Source of the DNA: Sva-07 sp964549065
GTDB taxonomy: Bacteria; Actinomycetota; Acidimicrobiia; Acidimicrobiales; Ilumatobacteraceae
NCBI GenBank assembly: GCA_964549065.1
Contig: CAZJUC010000072.1
Location: 1-14,160 of the forward strand
Direction: 5' to 3'
Length of the DNA: 14,160 nucleotides
Shown in pieces: positions 8,361 to 14,160 of the stretch. The notes under the pieces were generated by a model, which was given only the letters and a program-made list of their open reading frames with translations, made no database searches and was not told where the DNA came from. The stretch's first letter is position 1; every line of letters begins with the position of its first letter. The translations under genes were made by a program, and so were the position numbers.

Positions 8361-8531
8361 GCGCACCAGCGTGACGTGGTCGTGTTGCACTACGTGGACG
8401 ACCTCGCAATTGCCGAGATCGCCGAGATCGTCGAGATGCCCGAAGGAACCGTCAGATCAGATCCGCCGCGTGCCCGCGGCCGCCTCCGCTCGTTGATGAC
8501 CCGGCCCGTTGATGAAGGGAGCGATCGATGA
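8361..8531 (+). pseudogene. ECF sigma-70 factor remnant, region 4 only
   Basis: The frame encodes AHQRDVVVLHYVDDLAIAEI, then AEIVEMPEGTVRSDPPRARG and RLRSLM. This is sigma region 4 of an extracytoplasmic-function sigma factor: the QRDVVVLHYV helix, the AEIAEIVEMPEGTVRS helix-turn-helix that contacts the -35 element, and the terminal RARGRLR. Regions 2 and linker are absent: only about 110 nt separate this from small-protein copy B, and they show no sigma similarity in any frame. The usual Leu-His (or similar) after VRSD is Pro-Pro, which would disrupt the recognition helix. Its stop overlaps the next ATG (ATGA at 8528-8531), so the coupled operon layout survived. I call it a truncated, non-functional remnant. 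Confidence 0.7.
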
Positions 8532-8720
8532 ACGACTTCGACGAACAGACATCTTCATCTTCGGCGGCGTGATCGATCACCCGGCACCGCTCAGCGTCGG
8601 CGTGGTCGGCGACTCGGTGGTCATCGTCAGCGGCCTCGACGATCCATTGGCGCCGAGCGCCGACGACGTGATCGAAGCGGACGAGGAAACATGGCGCCAA
8701 CTCCTGTTCGTGCGAGAGCC
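8528..8720 (+). pseudogene. Frameshifted remnant of the gene once coupled to the sigma factor (unidentified)
   Basis: An ATG at 8528, overlapping the sigma remnant's TGA and preceded by GAAGGGAG, starts MNDFDEQ, but the frame closes at 8570-8572. Codon bias then moves to the next frame from about 8551, which reads IFIFGGVIDHPAPLSVGVVG and later DDPLAPSADDVIEADEETWR to about 8715, with G/C in most third positions. I therefore infer a real gene broken by an indel near 8550. The product is not recognised; genes in this position are often anti-sigma factors, but no zinc-finger or membrane segment is visible. From 8720 to 8854 no single frame stands out on either strand, and I see nothing assignable there. 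Confidence 0.4.
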
Positions 8721-8854
8721 GGCTTCGAGTTCGCGCAGTCGATCCGCGGTGATGCCGATACGACGGCCGATCCGCGGCAGGAGTTCAGCGACTCCGGGAG
8801 AAGGCAACGGCGTTTTCGGATCGAGGCTCGACGACACATGCCAGGATGGGGCCG

Positions 8855-9298
8855 GTGAAGCTGTACCTCGCTGGCCCCCTGTTCACGCCCGCCGAACGCG
8901 ACTACATCGATGCGCTCGCCGACCGGCTCGACCAGGCCGGACACGAGTGCTTCGTTCCGCATCGCCAGCAGTTCGCTCCGCTCGATCCCATGACCGTCTT
9001 CGCTGTCGACAGCGCGGGCCTGCGATCAGCAGATGCTGTTGTGGCGTGGCTCGATGGGCCGACGGTCGACGACGGCACCGCGTGCGAGATCGGGATCTTC
9101 AGCGAACTCATCCGCACGAACCCCACGCGTCACCGCACCATCATCGGCCTCGCCACCGACTGGCGCATCTGGCGCAGCCGCGACGCCGGGGCCGCCGACA
9201 ACGGCGTCAACTTCTTCATCGGCGGCGCGATCGAGAGCTACGGGAAGCTGGTGTGGAGCATCGACGAAGTCGAGACAACCCTCAGCGAACTGCGATGA
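8855..9298 (+). CDS. Nucleoside 2-deoxyribosyltransferase family protein
   Basis: This 147-aa protein has the family's features: KLYLAGPLFTPAERDYIDAL at the N terminus (Rossmann-like first strand and glycine turn) and WLDGPTVDDGTACEIG in the middle, giving D67, D72 and E78; the last matches the catalytic Glu that forms the deoxyribosyl-enzyme intermediate. FFIGGAIESYGKLVWS follows. Known members swap or hydrolyse bases on deoxynucleosides in salvage, or act on modified nucleotides. I prefer the GTG at 8855 because AGGA lies 8 nt upstream and VKLYLAGPLF is the family-typical start; the in-frame ATG at 8846 would add three residues but has AGG directly against it. It follows the decayed sigma region on the same strand. 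The stop overlaps the ATG of a small ORF. Confidence 0.88.
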   Translation: MKLYLAGPLFTPAERDYIDALADRLDQAGHECFVPHRQQFAPLDPMTVFAVDSAGLRSADAVVAWLDGPTVDDGTACEIGIFSELIRTNPTRHRTIIGLATDWRIWRSRDAGAADNGVNFFIGGAIESYGKLVWSIDEVETTLSELR

Positions 9299-9432
9299 GT
9301 GCCTCTGGCCACGGCTTCGAGCCACGCGTAGATGTCGAGCCAGAGGGGGCCACGATGTCAGTCTGCTCTGCCTCCGACGGCAACGACCAGATGGCCGAGA
9401 CCAGCGCCAATGAGATGGCGCCGACCCCCTGA
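9295..9432 (+). CDS. Small ORF coupled to the deoxyribosyltransferase gene (hypothetical, weak)
   Basis: This 45-aa frame begins at an ATG that overlaps the preceding stop (ATGA at 9295-9298) and ends 51 nt before the next small ORF. It starts MSASGHGFEPRVDVEPEGAT and has about 80 percent G/C at third positions by eye. It has no recognisable domain, signal peptide or membrane segment and is rich in Ser, Glu and Pro. The coupling overlap is the main support. It may instead be noncoding spacer or a decayed tail. Confidence 0.3.
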   Translation: MSASGHGFEPRVDVEPEGATMSVCSASDGNDQMAETSANEMAPTP

Positions 9433-9483
9433 CCGCCGAGCTGGGAGCGGGTGACGGTCGGGTGTGGCAGAGAGGATGCAAGC

Positions 9484-9645
9484 ATGAGATCGCTGAAGCG
9501 AGGGTGGAAGCGCTTCACAGCATGGTGGGGCCGCGGCGGCTCCAGCGGCGGCGGTCCTGGAGATGGCGACGACGGGTCGGCGGCATCCGACACGGCACGA
9601 TTCCGGGCCCAGATGGACACCACCCGGGGAATCAACAACGTCTGA
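9484..9645 (+). CDS. Small protein C: cationic Trp-rich amphipathic helix, Gly-rich linker, Arg-containing tail (unknown function)
   Basis: This 53-aa ORF starts at the ATG at 9484, with AGAGAGG ending about 8 nt upstream. Residues 1-15, MRSLKRGWKRFTAWW, form an amphipathic helix with L4, W8, F11, W14/W15 on one face and R2, K5, R6, K9, R10 on the other. Residues 16-35 are Gly/Asp/Ser-rich, and the tail reads DTARFRAQMDTTRGINNV. It is the best match to the decayed copy at 8098-8246 (LKR.W.RF.AWW, then ARFR) and shares its three-part layout with the ORF at 7901. I do not recognise the family. It stands alone, convergent with the Rid-family gene, with 12 nt between stops. Confidence 0.55.
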   Translation: MRSLKRGWKRFTAWWGRGGSSGGGPGDGDDGSAASDTARFRAQMDTTRGINNV

Positions 9646-9657
9646 CCGCCGCACACC

Positions 9658-10038
9658 TCATCGAGCGGCGATGACGGCGATTTCCATGCGCCACTCCGGT
9701 CGCGCCAGAGCGGGAACGGTCACGAGCGTCGATGCGGCACGATGGCCTGCGAGCGCCTCGTCCCTCGCCGCCATCACAGGCGCCAGGTCTTCGCCGACGA
9801 CGACGTAGGTGGTCACCGACACGATGCCGGACGGTTCCATGTCAGCGTCGCGGAGCATGGCTGCAATGTTGTCCCATACGACCGTGGCTTGGTCGGCGAC
9901 CGAATCGGGGGTGGAGCCATCGGGGGCGACCGGCACGACACCGGACGTGTGCAGCCAACGCCTCGCCGACTCGGTGAGTACGGCGTGGGCGTAGTTGGCC
10001 GCCGGGGCAGCGATGTCGGAAGGGCGGATCTCGGCCAT
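9658..10038 (-). CDS. Rid family protein (RidA/YjgF/UK114-like)
   Basis: This 126-aa protein matches the Rid fold in length and blocks: YAHAVLTESARRWLHTSGVVPVAPDG at the N terminus, QATVVWDNIAAMLRDADMEPSGIVSVTTYVV in the central helix and strand, and PALARPEWRMEIAVIAAR at the end. Archetypal RidA hydrolyses reactive enamine/imine intermediates from PLP enzymes using an Arg near the C terminus. Here the Arg in LARPEW may be the equivalent, but the spacing to the following Glu-Ile is two residues shorter, so membership of a non-RidA subgroup is likely. The ATG at 10038 follows a TACGAT hexamer by 6 nt. It is divergent from the class II aldolase gene, so a joint role in catabolism is possible but unproven. 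Confidence 0.88.
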   Translation of the reverse strand: MAEIRPSDIAAPAANYAHAVLTESARRWLHTSGVVPVAPDGSTPDSVADQATVVWDNIAAMLRDADMEPSGIVSVTTYVVVGEDLAPVMAARDEALAGHRAASTLVTVPALARPEWRMEIAVIAAR

Positions 10039-10044
10039 CGCCGC

Positions 10045-10050
10045 ATCGTA
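10045..10050 (-). promoter_or_regulatory. Possible -10 hexamer for the Rid gene (leaderless)
   Basis: On the minus strand TACGAT ends 6 nt before the ATG at 10038, placing the expected transcription start at the initiation codon. No clear -35 is seen, and no Shine-Dalgarno sequence precedes the ATG. Confidence 0.4.
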
Positions 10051-10056
10051 CGGCCC

Positions 10057-10085
10057 GAGACAGCGACGGCCGGCGAGAGTACGGT
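10057..10085 (+). promoter_or_regulatory. Promoter of the class II aldolase gene (leaderless)
   Basis: GAGACA (10057-10062, 4/6 of TTGACA) is separated by 17 nt from TACGGT (10080-10085), which ends 6 nt before the ATG at 10092. Spacing and position fit a leaderless transcript. It lies back to back with the Rid promoter in a 53-nt divergent gap. Confidence 0.45.
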
Positions 10086-10091
10086 GGGCGG

Positions 10092-10925
10092 ATGGCCATC
10101 ACCGAAGACACCGCCACCAGCACGACCAGCCCCGGGATGATCGACGGCATCGAGTTGACCCCGAAGACCGTCGGGCTCGACGGGATCCCGACATTCGACA
10201 ACGTCGAGGACGAACGCCACTACCGCAAGAGCCACCTCGCCGGCGCGCTGCGCATCTTCGGCAAGTTCGGTTTCGGTGAAGGTGTCGCCGGCCACATCAC
10301 CGTGCGCGACCCCGAGTATCCCGACTGCTTCTGGGTGAATCCGTTCGGCATGAGCTTCCGCCACATCAAGCAGAGCGACCTGATCCTCGTCAACCACGAC
10401 GGCGACGTCGTGTACGGCACCAAGCCCGTCAACCGCGCGGCGTTCGTGATCCACGCCGCAGTGCACGCCGCCCGACCCGACGTCGTCGCCGCCGCTCACG
10501 CCCACTCGCCGTACGGCAAGTCGTTCAGCTCGCTCGGCATCCCGCTCGCCCCCCTCACCCAGGACGCGTGCATCTTCTACAACGACCACCACGTCATCTC
10601 CGAACAGGGCGGCGCGGTCGTGTTCGACATCGACGCCGGCCGCGAGCTCGCCTCGAAGTTCCCCGACGGCAAGGCCGCCATCCACCAGAACCACGGGCTG
10701 TTCACCGTCGGCCAGACCGTCGACGAAGCGGCGTTCTGGTTCATCTCGATGGAACGCTCGTGCCAGGCGCAGTTGATGGCGATGGCCGCAGGCGACCCGA
10801 TCGAGATCAACGACGAGTACGCCACCTACACGCGCGAGAACACTGCGTTCTCCGCTGCAGGGTGGTTCAGCTTCCAACCGCTGTGGGACGAGATCGCCCA
10901 CAGCGATCCCGAACTCTTTGACTGA
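10092..10925 (+). CDS. Class II aldolase/adducin family protein
   Basis: This 277-aa protein has the class II aldolase/adducin fold. GVAGHITVRDP is the N-terminal glycine turn, H136 and H138 in VVAAAHAHSPYG and H201 in HQNHGLFTVG are the three zinc ligands (His92/94/155 of fuculose-phosphate aldolase). The catalytic Glu of FucA-type aldolases (four residues before the helix His, H121 here) is Ala117 in NRAAFVIHAAVHAARPD, as is common in the adducin-like subgroup, so classical retro-aldol chemistry is uncertain; decarboxylase, hydrolase or unknown activities occur in relatives. Residues 1-40 are a variable extension. The ATG at 10092 is supported by the upstream promoter spacing. The stop overlaps the start of the following EamA exporter by 8 nt, implying an operon, perhaps exporting a related metabolite. 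Confidence 0.9.
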   Translation: MAITEDTATSTTSPGMIDGIELTPKTVGLDGIPTFDNVEDERHYRKSHLAGALRIFGKFGFGEGVAGHITVRDPEYPDCFWVNPFGMSFRHIKQSDLILVNHDGDVVYGTKPVNRAAFVIHAAVHAARPDVVAAAHAHSPYGKSFSSLGIPLAPLTQDACIFYNDHHVISEQGGAVVFDIDAGRELASKFPDGKAAIHQNHGLFTVGQTVDEAAFWFISMERSCQAQLMAMAAGDPIEINDEYATYTRENTAFSAAGWFSFQPLWDEIAHSDPELFD

Positions 10926-11844
10926 CGCGGTCTCGGTCGGGCCGCGCCCGCCAGGGCGTTCGGGTCCGCTCACCGGCTGGCTGAACACCGCCCAGCCCGA
11001 GGCACTCTTCGTCCTCTCCGCCGTCGCCCAGTACGCGGGCGCGGTGATCGCCGTCGGCCTGTTCGACGAGGTCGAACCACAAACGGTCGCCTGGTTCCGG
11101 GTGATCGGCGCCGCCATTGCGCTCGTCGTGGTGTCGCGGGCGTGGCGCCAGCGCTGGACACGCGCCGAACTCGGCGCTGCTGCGCTGTTCGGCGTCGCGA
11201 CGGCGCTGATGAACCTGTTCTTCTACCTGGCCATCGAACGCATCGACCTGGGCAAGGCGGTCACGATCGAGTTCATCGGCCCGATCGCCGTCGCCGCAGT
11301 CGCCACCCGCTCGGCGCGCAACGCGGTCGCCCTGCTGTTCGCCATCGTCGGAGTGGTGGTGCTCGGCGGCGGCGAGATCGAGGGCAACGCGCTGGGGCTG
11401 CTGTTCATCGGGCTCGCCTCGGCGATGTGGGCCGCGTACATCGTGATCGGATCGCGGGTCGCCCGGCTCGATCGTGGCGTCGCCGGCCTCGGCATCGGGC
11501 TGGCGATCGGCGCGCTGGCGATTGCGCCGGCCGGGGCGCCCTGGAGCGCCGACGTGTGGACGTCGGCGCGGCTGCTCGCGCTGTGTCTGCTGGTCGGCGT
11601 GTTCTCGAATGCGATCGGCTACGGCATCGACCAGTTCACGATGCGCCGCATCCCGATCCGCCGATTCTCGGTGCTGCTGGCGCTCCTGCCAGTGACGGCG
11701 TCGTTCATCGGCTGGTTGGTGCTCGACCAACGTCCGTCGGGCATCGAGGCGATCGGCATCGCACTGGTCCTCGTCGGAGTGATCGTGCAGGAACGCGAAG
11801 AACTCGCCCCCCTCCGAGCCGAGGTCCTCACCGACCCCTCCTGA
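10918..11844 (+). CDS. EamA-family exporter (RhtA-like)
   Basis: This 308-aa DMT-superfamily transporter has about ten membrane helices in two EamA repeats. The segments LMNLFFYLAIERIDLGKAVTIEF and GVFSNAIGYGIDQFTMRRI resemble RhtA/YbiF-type threonine/homoserine exporters, where repeat 1 ends in FIGPIAVA and repeat 2 carries a Tyr-x-x-(Asp/Glu) helix. The substrate is inferred only at that level. The start is a TTG at 10918 overlapping the aldolase stop by 8 nt; no ATG or GTG lies between it and the first membrane segment, so TTG is the best choice. A roughly 25-residue hydrophilic leader precedes the first helix. Translation is probably coupled to the aldolase gene. Confidence 0.87.
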   Translation: MTDAVSVGPRPPGRSGPLTGWLNTAQPEALFVLSAVAQYAGAVIAVGLFDEVEPQTVAWFRVIGAAIALVVVSRAWRQRWTRAELGAAALFGVATALMNLFFYLAIERIDLGKAVTIEFIGPIAVAAVATRSARNAVALLFAIVGVVVLGGGEIEGNALGLLFIGLASAMWAAYIVIGSRVARLDRGVAGLGIGLAIGALAIAPAGAPWSADVWTSARLLALCLLVGVFSNAIGYGIDQFTMRRIPIRRFSVLLALLPVTASFIGWLVLDQRPSGIEAIGIALVLVGVIVQEREELAPLRAEVLTDPS

Positions 11845-11859
11845 CGACAGCGTTGCACC

Positions 11860-11886
11860 GTCACACGGTGCCGGGCCCCCTGTGAC
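11860..11886. terminator. Hairpin after the EamA gene; left copy of an inverted repeat pair
   Basis: GTCACACGG (11860-11868) pairs with CCCTGTGAC (11878-11886) at 8 of 9 positions across a 9-nt loop, 15 nt after the EamA stop. It fits a terminator without a T-tract. The first 18 nt also match, inverted, the sequence at 13802-13819 on the far side of the alkyl sulfatase gene. Confidence 0.55.
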
Positions 11887-11922
11887 ACTTCGCAGCGACG
11901 TGCCCGGTGTCAGAATCGGCCG

Positions 11923-13767
11923 ATGGACGCAGCGGGCTTGCCCTTCACCGACACGCAGGACTTCGACGACACCGAGCGGGGCTTCGTCGCAACGGCGACG
12001 ACACGTCAGGTCACCGCCGCCGACGGCCGAGTGGTCTGGGATCTCGACGCCTACCGGTTCCTCGACGAACCCGCCACCGACACCGCCCACCCGAGCCTGT
12101 GGCGCCAGGGCCAGCTGCTGATCCGTGACGGGTTGTTCGAGGTCGTCCCCGGCATCTATCAGCTGCGTGGGTTCGATCTGTCGGTGATGAGTGTGATCGA
12201 GGGCGAGACCGGCGTGATCGTGATCGACCCGCTGATCAGCAAGGAGACCGCGGCCGCCGCCTGGGCGCTCTATCAGGAGCATCGGGGCCCACGCCCCGTG
12301 GTGGCCATGATCTACACGCACTCGCACATCGACCACTTCGGCGGCGTGAAGGGGATCGTCGACGAGGCCGACGTCGATGCCGGACGGATCTCGATCATCG
12401 CACCCGAGGGATTCATGGAGGAAGCGGTCGCCGAGAACGTGTTCGTCGGCACCGCCATGGGACGACGCTCCGACTTCATGTACGGCGCCGCCCTCCCGAA
12501 GGGCCCCGACGGCCAGATCGGCTGCGGGCTCGGGCAGACCACGTCGACCGGCGAGCCGACGCTGATCCCACCGACGATCGACATCACCGAGACCGGGCAG
12601 GAACTGACGATCGACGGCGTACGCATCGTGTTCCAGGTGACCCCCGGAACCGAAGCACCCGCCGAGATGAACTTCTACTTCCCCGACCACAAGGCGCTGT
12701 GCACTGCCGAGAACACCTCGCACACGCTGCACAACATCTACACGCTGCGCGGCGCGCAGGTGCGCGACGCCCGTCGGTGGGCGGCCTACCTCACCGAGAC
12801 GATCGACCTGTGGGGCGACGACCTCGAGGTGGTGTTCGCCTCGCACCACTGGCCGACCTGGGGCCGGGAGCGAGCGGTCGAGTTCCTCTCGATGCAGCGC
12901 GACATGTATGCCTACCTGCACGATCAGACGCTGCGACTGATCAACCTCGGGTACGTCGGCACCGAGATCGCCGAGATGCTCGAGATGCCGCCGGCGCTGG
13001 CCGAGCAGTGGCACACGCACGGGTACTACGGCTCGGTGAGCCACAACGTGAAGGCGGTGTACCAGCGCTATCTCGGCTGGTACGACGGCAACCCAGCGCA
13101 CCTGTGGCCCCATCCGCCGGTGGCCGCCGCCGAGCGCTACGTCGCCGCGATGGGCGGCGCCGACGCCGCAGTGGCGCACGCCCGAACGGCGTTCGACGAG
13201 GGCGACCTGCGCTGGGCGGTCGAAGTGCTCAACCACGTCCTGTTCGCCGACGAGCACCACGAAGCGGCACGTGCGCTCCAGGCCGACGCCTTCGAGCAGA
13301 TCGCGTTCGGCGCCGAGAACGGCACGTGGCGCAACGTGTTCCTGGTCGGCGCCAAGGAGCTGCGCGACGGCGAGGTGGCCACAGCGGCCGGTCGTGGTGC
13401 ACCCGACCTGCTCGGCGCGCTGTCGGTCGAGCAGATCCTCTCCAGCGTGGCGATCCGCATCGACGGGCCGAAGGCGTGGGATCTGCACCTCGTGCTGTCG
13501 TTCGTGATCACCGACCTCGACGAGACCTACGTCTTCGAGCTCCGTAACGGCGTCGCCAACCATCGGCGTACGTCGTCACCCGCCGACGCCGGCACGACCC
13601 TGACGCTGGCGAGGCGTTCGCTGATCGAACTGTTCACGGGTCGACTGGACTTCGCCGAAGCGCTCGGCGACGGCCGCATCGTGCTCGACGGCGACCCCAC
13701 CGCGCTCGGCACGCTCGTGTCGGTGATCGCCAGGACCGAACGCAACTTCCCGATCGTCACGCCCTGA
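11923..13767 (+). CDS. Type III alkyl sulfatase (SdsA/BDS1-like, metallo-beta-lactamase fold)
   Basis: This 614-aa protein matches zinc alkyl sulfatases, which release sulfate from primary or secondary alkyl sulfates. The N-terminal metallo-beta-lactamase domain carries MIYTHSHIDHFGG (H133, H135, D137, H138), then TAENTSHTLHN (E263), and the SHHWPTWG block (307-314). The central helical dimerisation region includes YYGSVSHNVKAVYQRYLGWYDGNPAHLW, diagnostic of the family, and the last 120 residues form an SCP2-like domain (IRIDGPKAWDLHLVLSFVITD). Length is typical. There is no signal peptide, unlike secreted SdsA1, so it is probably cytoplasmic. The ATG at 11923 has no Shine-Dalgarno sequence; CAGAAT ends 6 nt upstream and may be a -10. 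An 18-bp inverted repeat flanks the gene. No sulfatase regulator or sulfonate transporter adjoins it. Confidence 0.93.
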   Translation: MDAAGLPFTDTQDFDDTERGFVATATTRQVTAADGRVVWDLDAYRFLDEPATDTAHPSLWRQGQLLIRDGLFEVVPGIYQLRGFDLSVMSVIEGETGVIVIDPLISKETAAAAWALYQEHRGPRPVVAMIYTHSHIDHFGGVKGIVDEADVDAGRISIIAPEGFMEEAVAENVFVGTAMGRRSDFMYGAALPKGPDGQIGCGLGQTTSTGEPTLIPPTIDITETGQELTIDGVRIVFQVTPGTEAPAEMNFYFPDHKALCTAENTSHTLHNIYTLRGAQVRDARRWAAYLTETIDLWGDDLEVVFASHHWPTWGRERAVEFLSMQRDMYAYLHDQTLRLINLGYVGTEIAEMLEMPPALAEQWHTHGYYGSVSHNVKAVYQRYLGWYDGNPAHLWPHPPVAAAERYVAAMGGADAAVAHARTAFDEGDLRWAVEVLNHVLFADEHHEAARALQADAFEQIAFGAENGTWRNVFLVGAKELRDGEVATAAGRGAPDLLGALSVEQILSSVAIRIDGPKAWDLHLVLSFVITDLDETYVFELRNGVANHRRTSSPADAGTTLTLARRSLIELFTGRLDFAEALGDGRIVLDGDPTALGTLVSVIARTERNFPIVTP

Positions 13768-13801
13768 GTGTCCGCACCGGCTGAGGCCGAACGTCACCGC
13801 A

Positions 13802-13819
13802 GGCCAGGCACCGTGTGAC
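13802..13819. repeat. Right copy of the inverted repeat flanking the alkyl sulfatase gene
   Basis: GGCCAGGCACCGTGTGAC is the reverse complement of 11860-11877 at 17 of 18 positions. It sits in the 55-nt gap between two convergent stops, so it may also act as a terminator, with GTCAC at 13792-13796 able to pair weakly with its GTGAC end. Confidence 0.6.
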
Positions 13820-13822
13820 AGT

Positions 13823-14160
13823 TCAGCTGCTCAGGCCGGGGGCGCAGAGGCCGTCGAGTTCCCTGATCTCGATGCGGTCGCGGTTGGCGTGGGTGACCTC
13901 GTTGGCGGGGTCGGGCTTCAGGTTGAACACCCGGAACTCCATGTCGTTGGTGTCGACGGTGAGGATGCGCCCGATCAGCGGATCGCCGAGCCCGAGGATC
14001 ACCTTGATCGTCTCGAGCGCCTGGATCGACCCGATGATGCCGGGCAGCACGCCCAGCACGCCGGCTTCGGCGCAACTCGGGGCGAGCTCCGCCGGCGGCG
14101 GCTGCGGCACCATGTCGCGGTAGGTGGGGCCCTGCGTCGGGTGGAACACGCTGACCATGC
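13823..14160 (-). CDS. MoeB/ThiF-family E1-like adenylyltransferase, C-terminal part (5' end beyond window)
   Basis: The frame runs off the right edge, so only the last 111-112 residues are seen; the ATG at 14158 is internal. VSVFHPTQGPTYRDMVPQPP and APSCAEAGVLGVLPGIIGSIQALETIKVILG are conserved in MoeB/MoeZ proteins, which adenylate the C terminus of sulfur-carrier proteins (MoaD, ThiS, CysO). The CxxC pairs that bind zinc in E. coli MoeB are absent (YRDM and DPANEV at their positions), as in actinobacterial MoeZ. MoeZ, however, carries a C-terminal rhodanese domain, and this protein stops after ELDGLCAPGLSS, where that domain would begin. The partner carrier protein is not in the window. 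It is convergent with the alkyl sulfatase gene. Confidence 0.88.
   Translation of the reverse strand, partial: MVSVFHPTQGPTYRDMVPQPPPAELAPSCAEAGVLGVLPGIIGSIQALETIKVILGLGDPLIGRILTVDTNDMEFRVFNLKPDPANEVTHANRDRIEIRELDGLCAPGLSS

Noticed and set aside
8577..8837. Minus-strand frame with a helix-like stretch (GRRIGITADRLRELEAG) resembling a DNA-binding protein
   Set aside because: Only a short stretch looks protein-like, there is no family match or ribosome-binding site, and the plus strand shows comparable codon bias over part of it.
8274..9323. Weak similarity between 8274-8293 and 9303-9323 (both near CACGG-TTCGA-CC)
   Set aside because: About 20 nt with indels, falling off on both sides; too short to claim duplication without an alignment score.
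10867..13563. 898-codon minus-strand open frame opposite the EamA exporter and alkyl sulfatase
   Set aside because: Composition is His/Arg/Asp-rich shadow sequence, and both plus-strand genes have strong family motifs.

Overview
The window is high-GC and densely coding, with strong G/C preference at third codon positions and many GTG/TTG starts. The DapD is of the actinobacterial/mycobacterial type, the E1-like protein at the right edge resembles actinobacterial MoeZ/MoeB, and several genes have a TANNNT hexamer 6-7 nt before the start codon, which suggests leaderless transcripts. I infer an actinobacterium, perhaps of the Acidimicrobiia (Ilumatobacter-like). No marker gene confirms that placement.

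Layout, left to right. The 3' part of dapD (lysine/DAP synthesis) ends in a near-perfect palindrome. A stand-alone LigD-type polymerase domain follows, convergent with an EamA/DMT transporter. Divergent from that transporter is a short rightward run of a pirin (behind a MarR-like inverted repeat), a nitroreductase-like flavoprotein and a ThrH-type HAD phosphatase. Next comes a leftward pair: a B12-dependent acyl-CoA mutase large subunit with the methylmalonyl-CoA signature residues, whose stop overlaps the GTG start of an MFS exporter carrying a hydrophilic N-terminal extension.

The segment 7.9-9.65 kb is the least ordinary. It holds two intact small ORFs (63 and 53 aa) and one decayed copy of what looks like a single family: a Trp/Arg amphipathic helix, a Gly/Ser linker and a conserved Arg-rich tail. 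Interspersed are a truncated ECF sigma factor (region 4 only), a frameshifted partner gene, mutually exclusive hairpins and a nucleoside 2-deoxyribosyltransferase. This looks like a decaying accessory island and is where I would look for something undescribed.

The right part is metabolic: a leftward Rid-family protein; a divergent pair of a class II aldolase/adducin-like protein and an overlapping RhtA-like EamA exporter; a type III alkyl sulfatase flanked by an 18-bp inverted repeat (17/18 match); and the 3' part of a MoeB/ThiF-family adenylyltransferase running off the right edge on the minus strand. No tRNA, rRNA, CRISPR array or intact transposase gene was seen.
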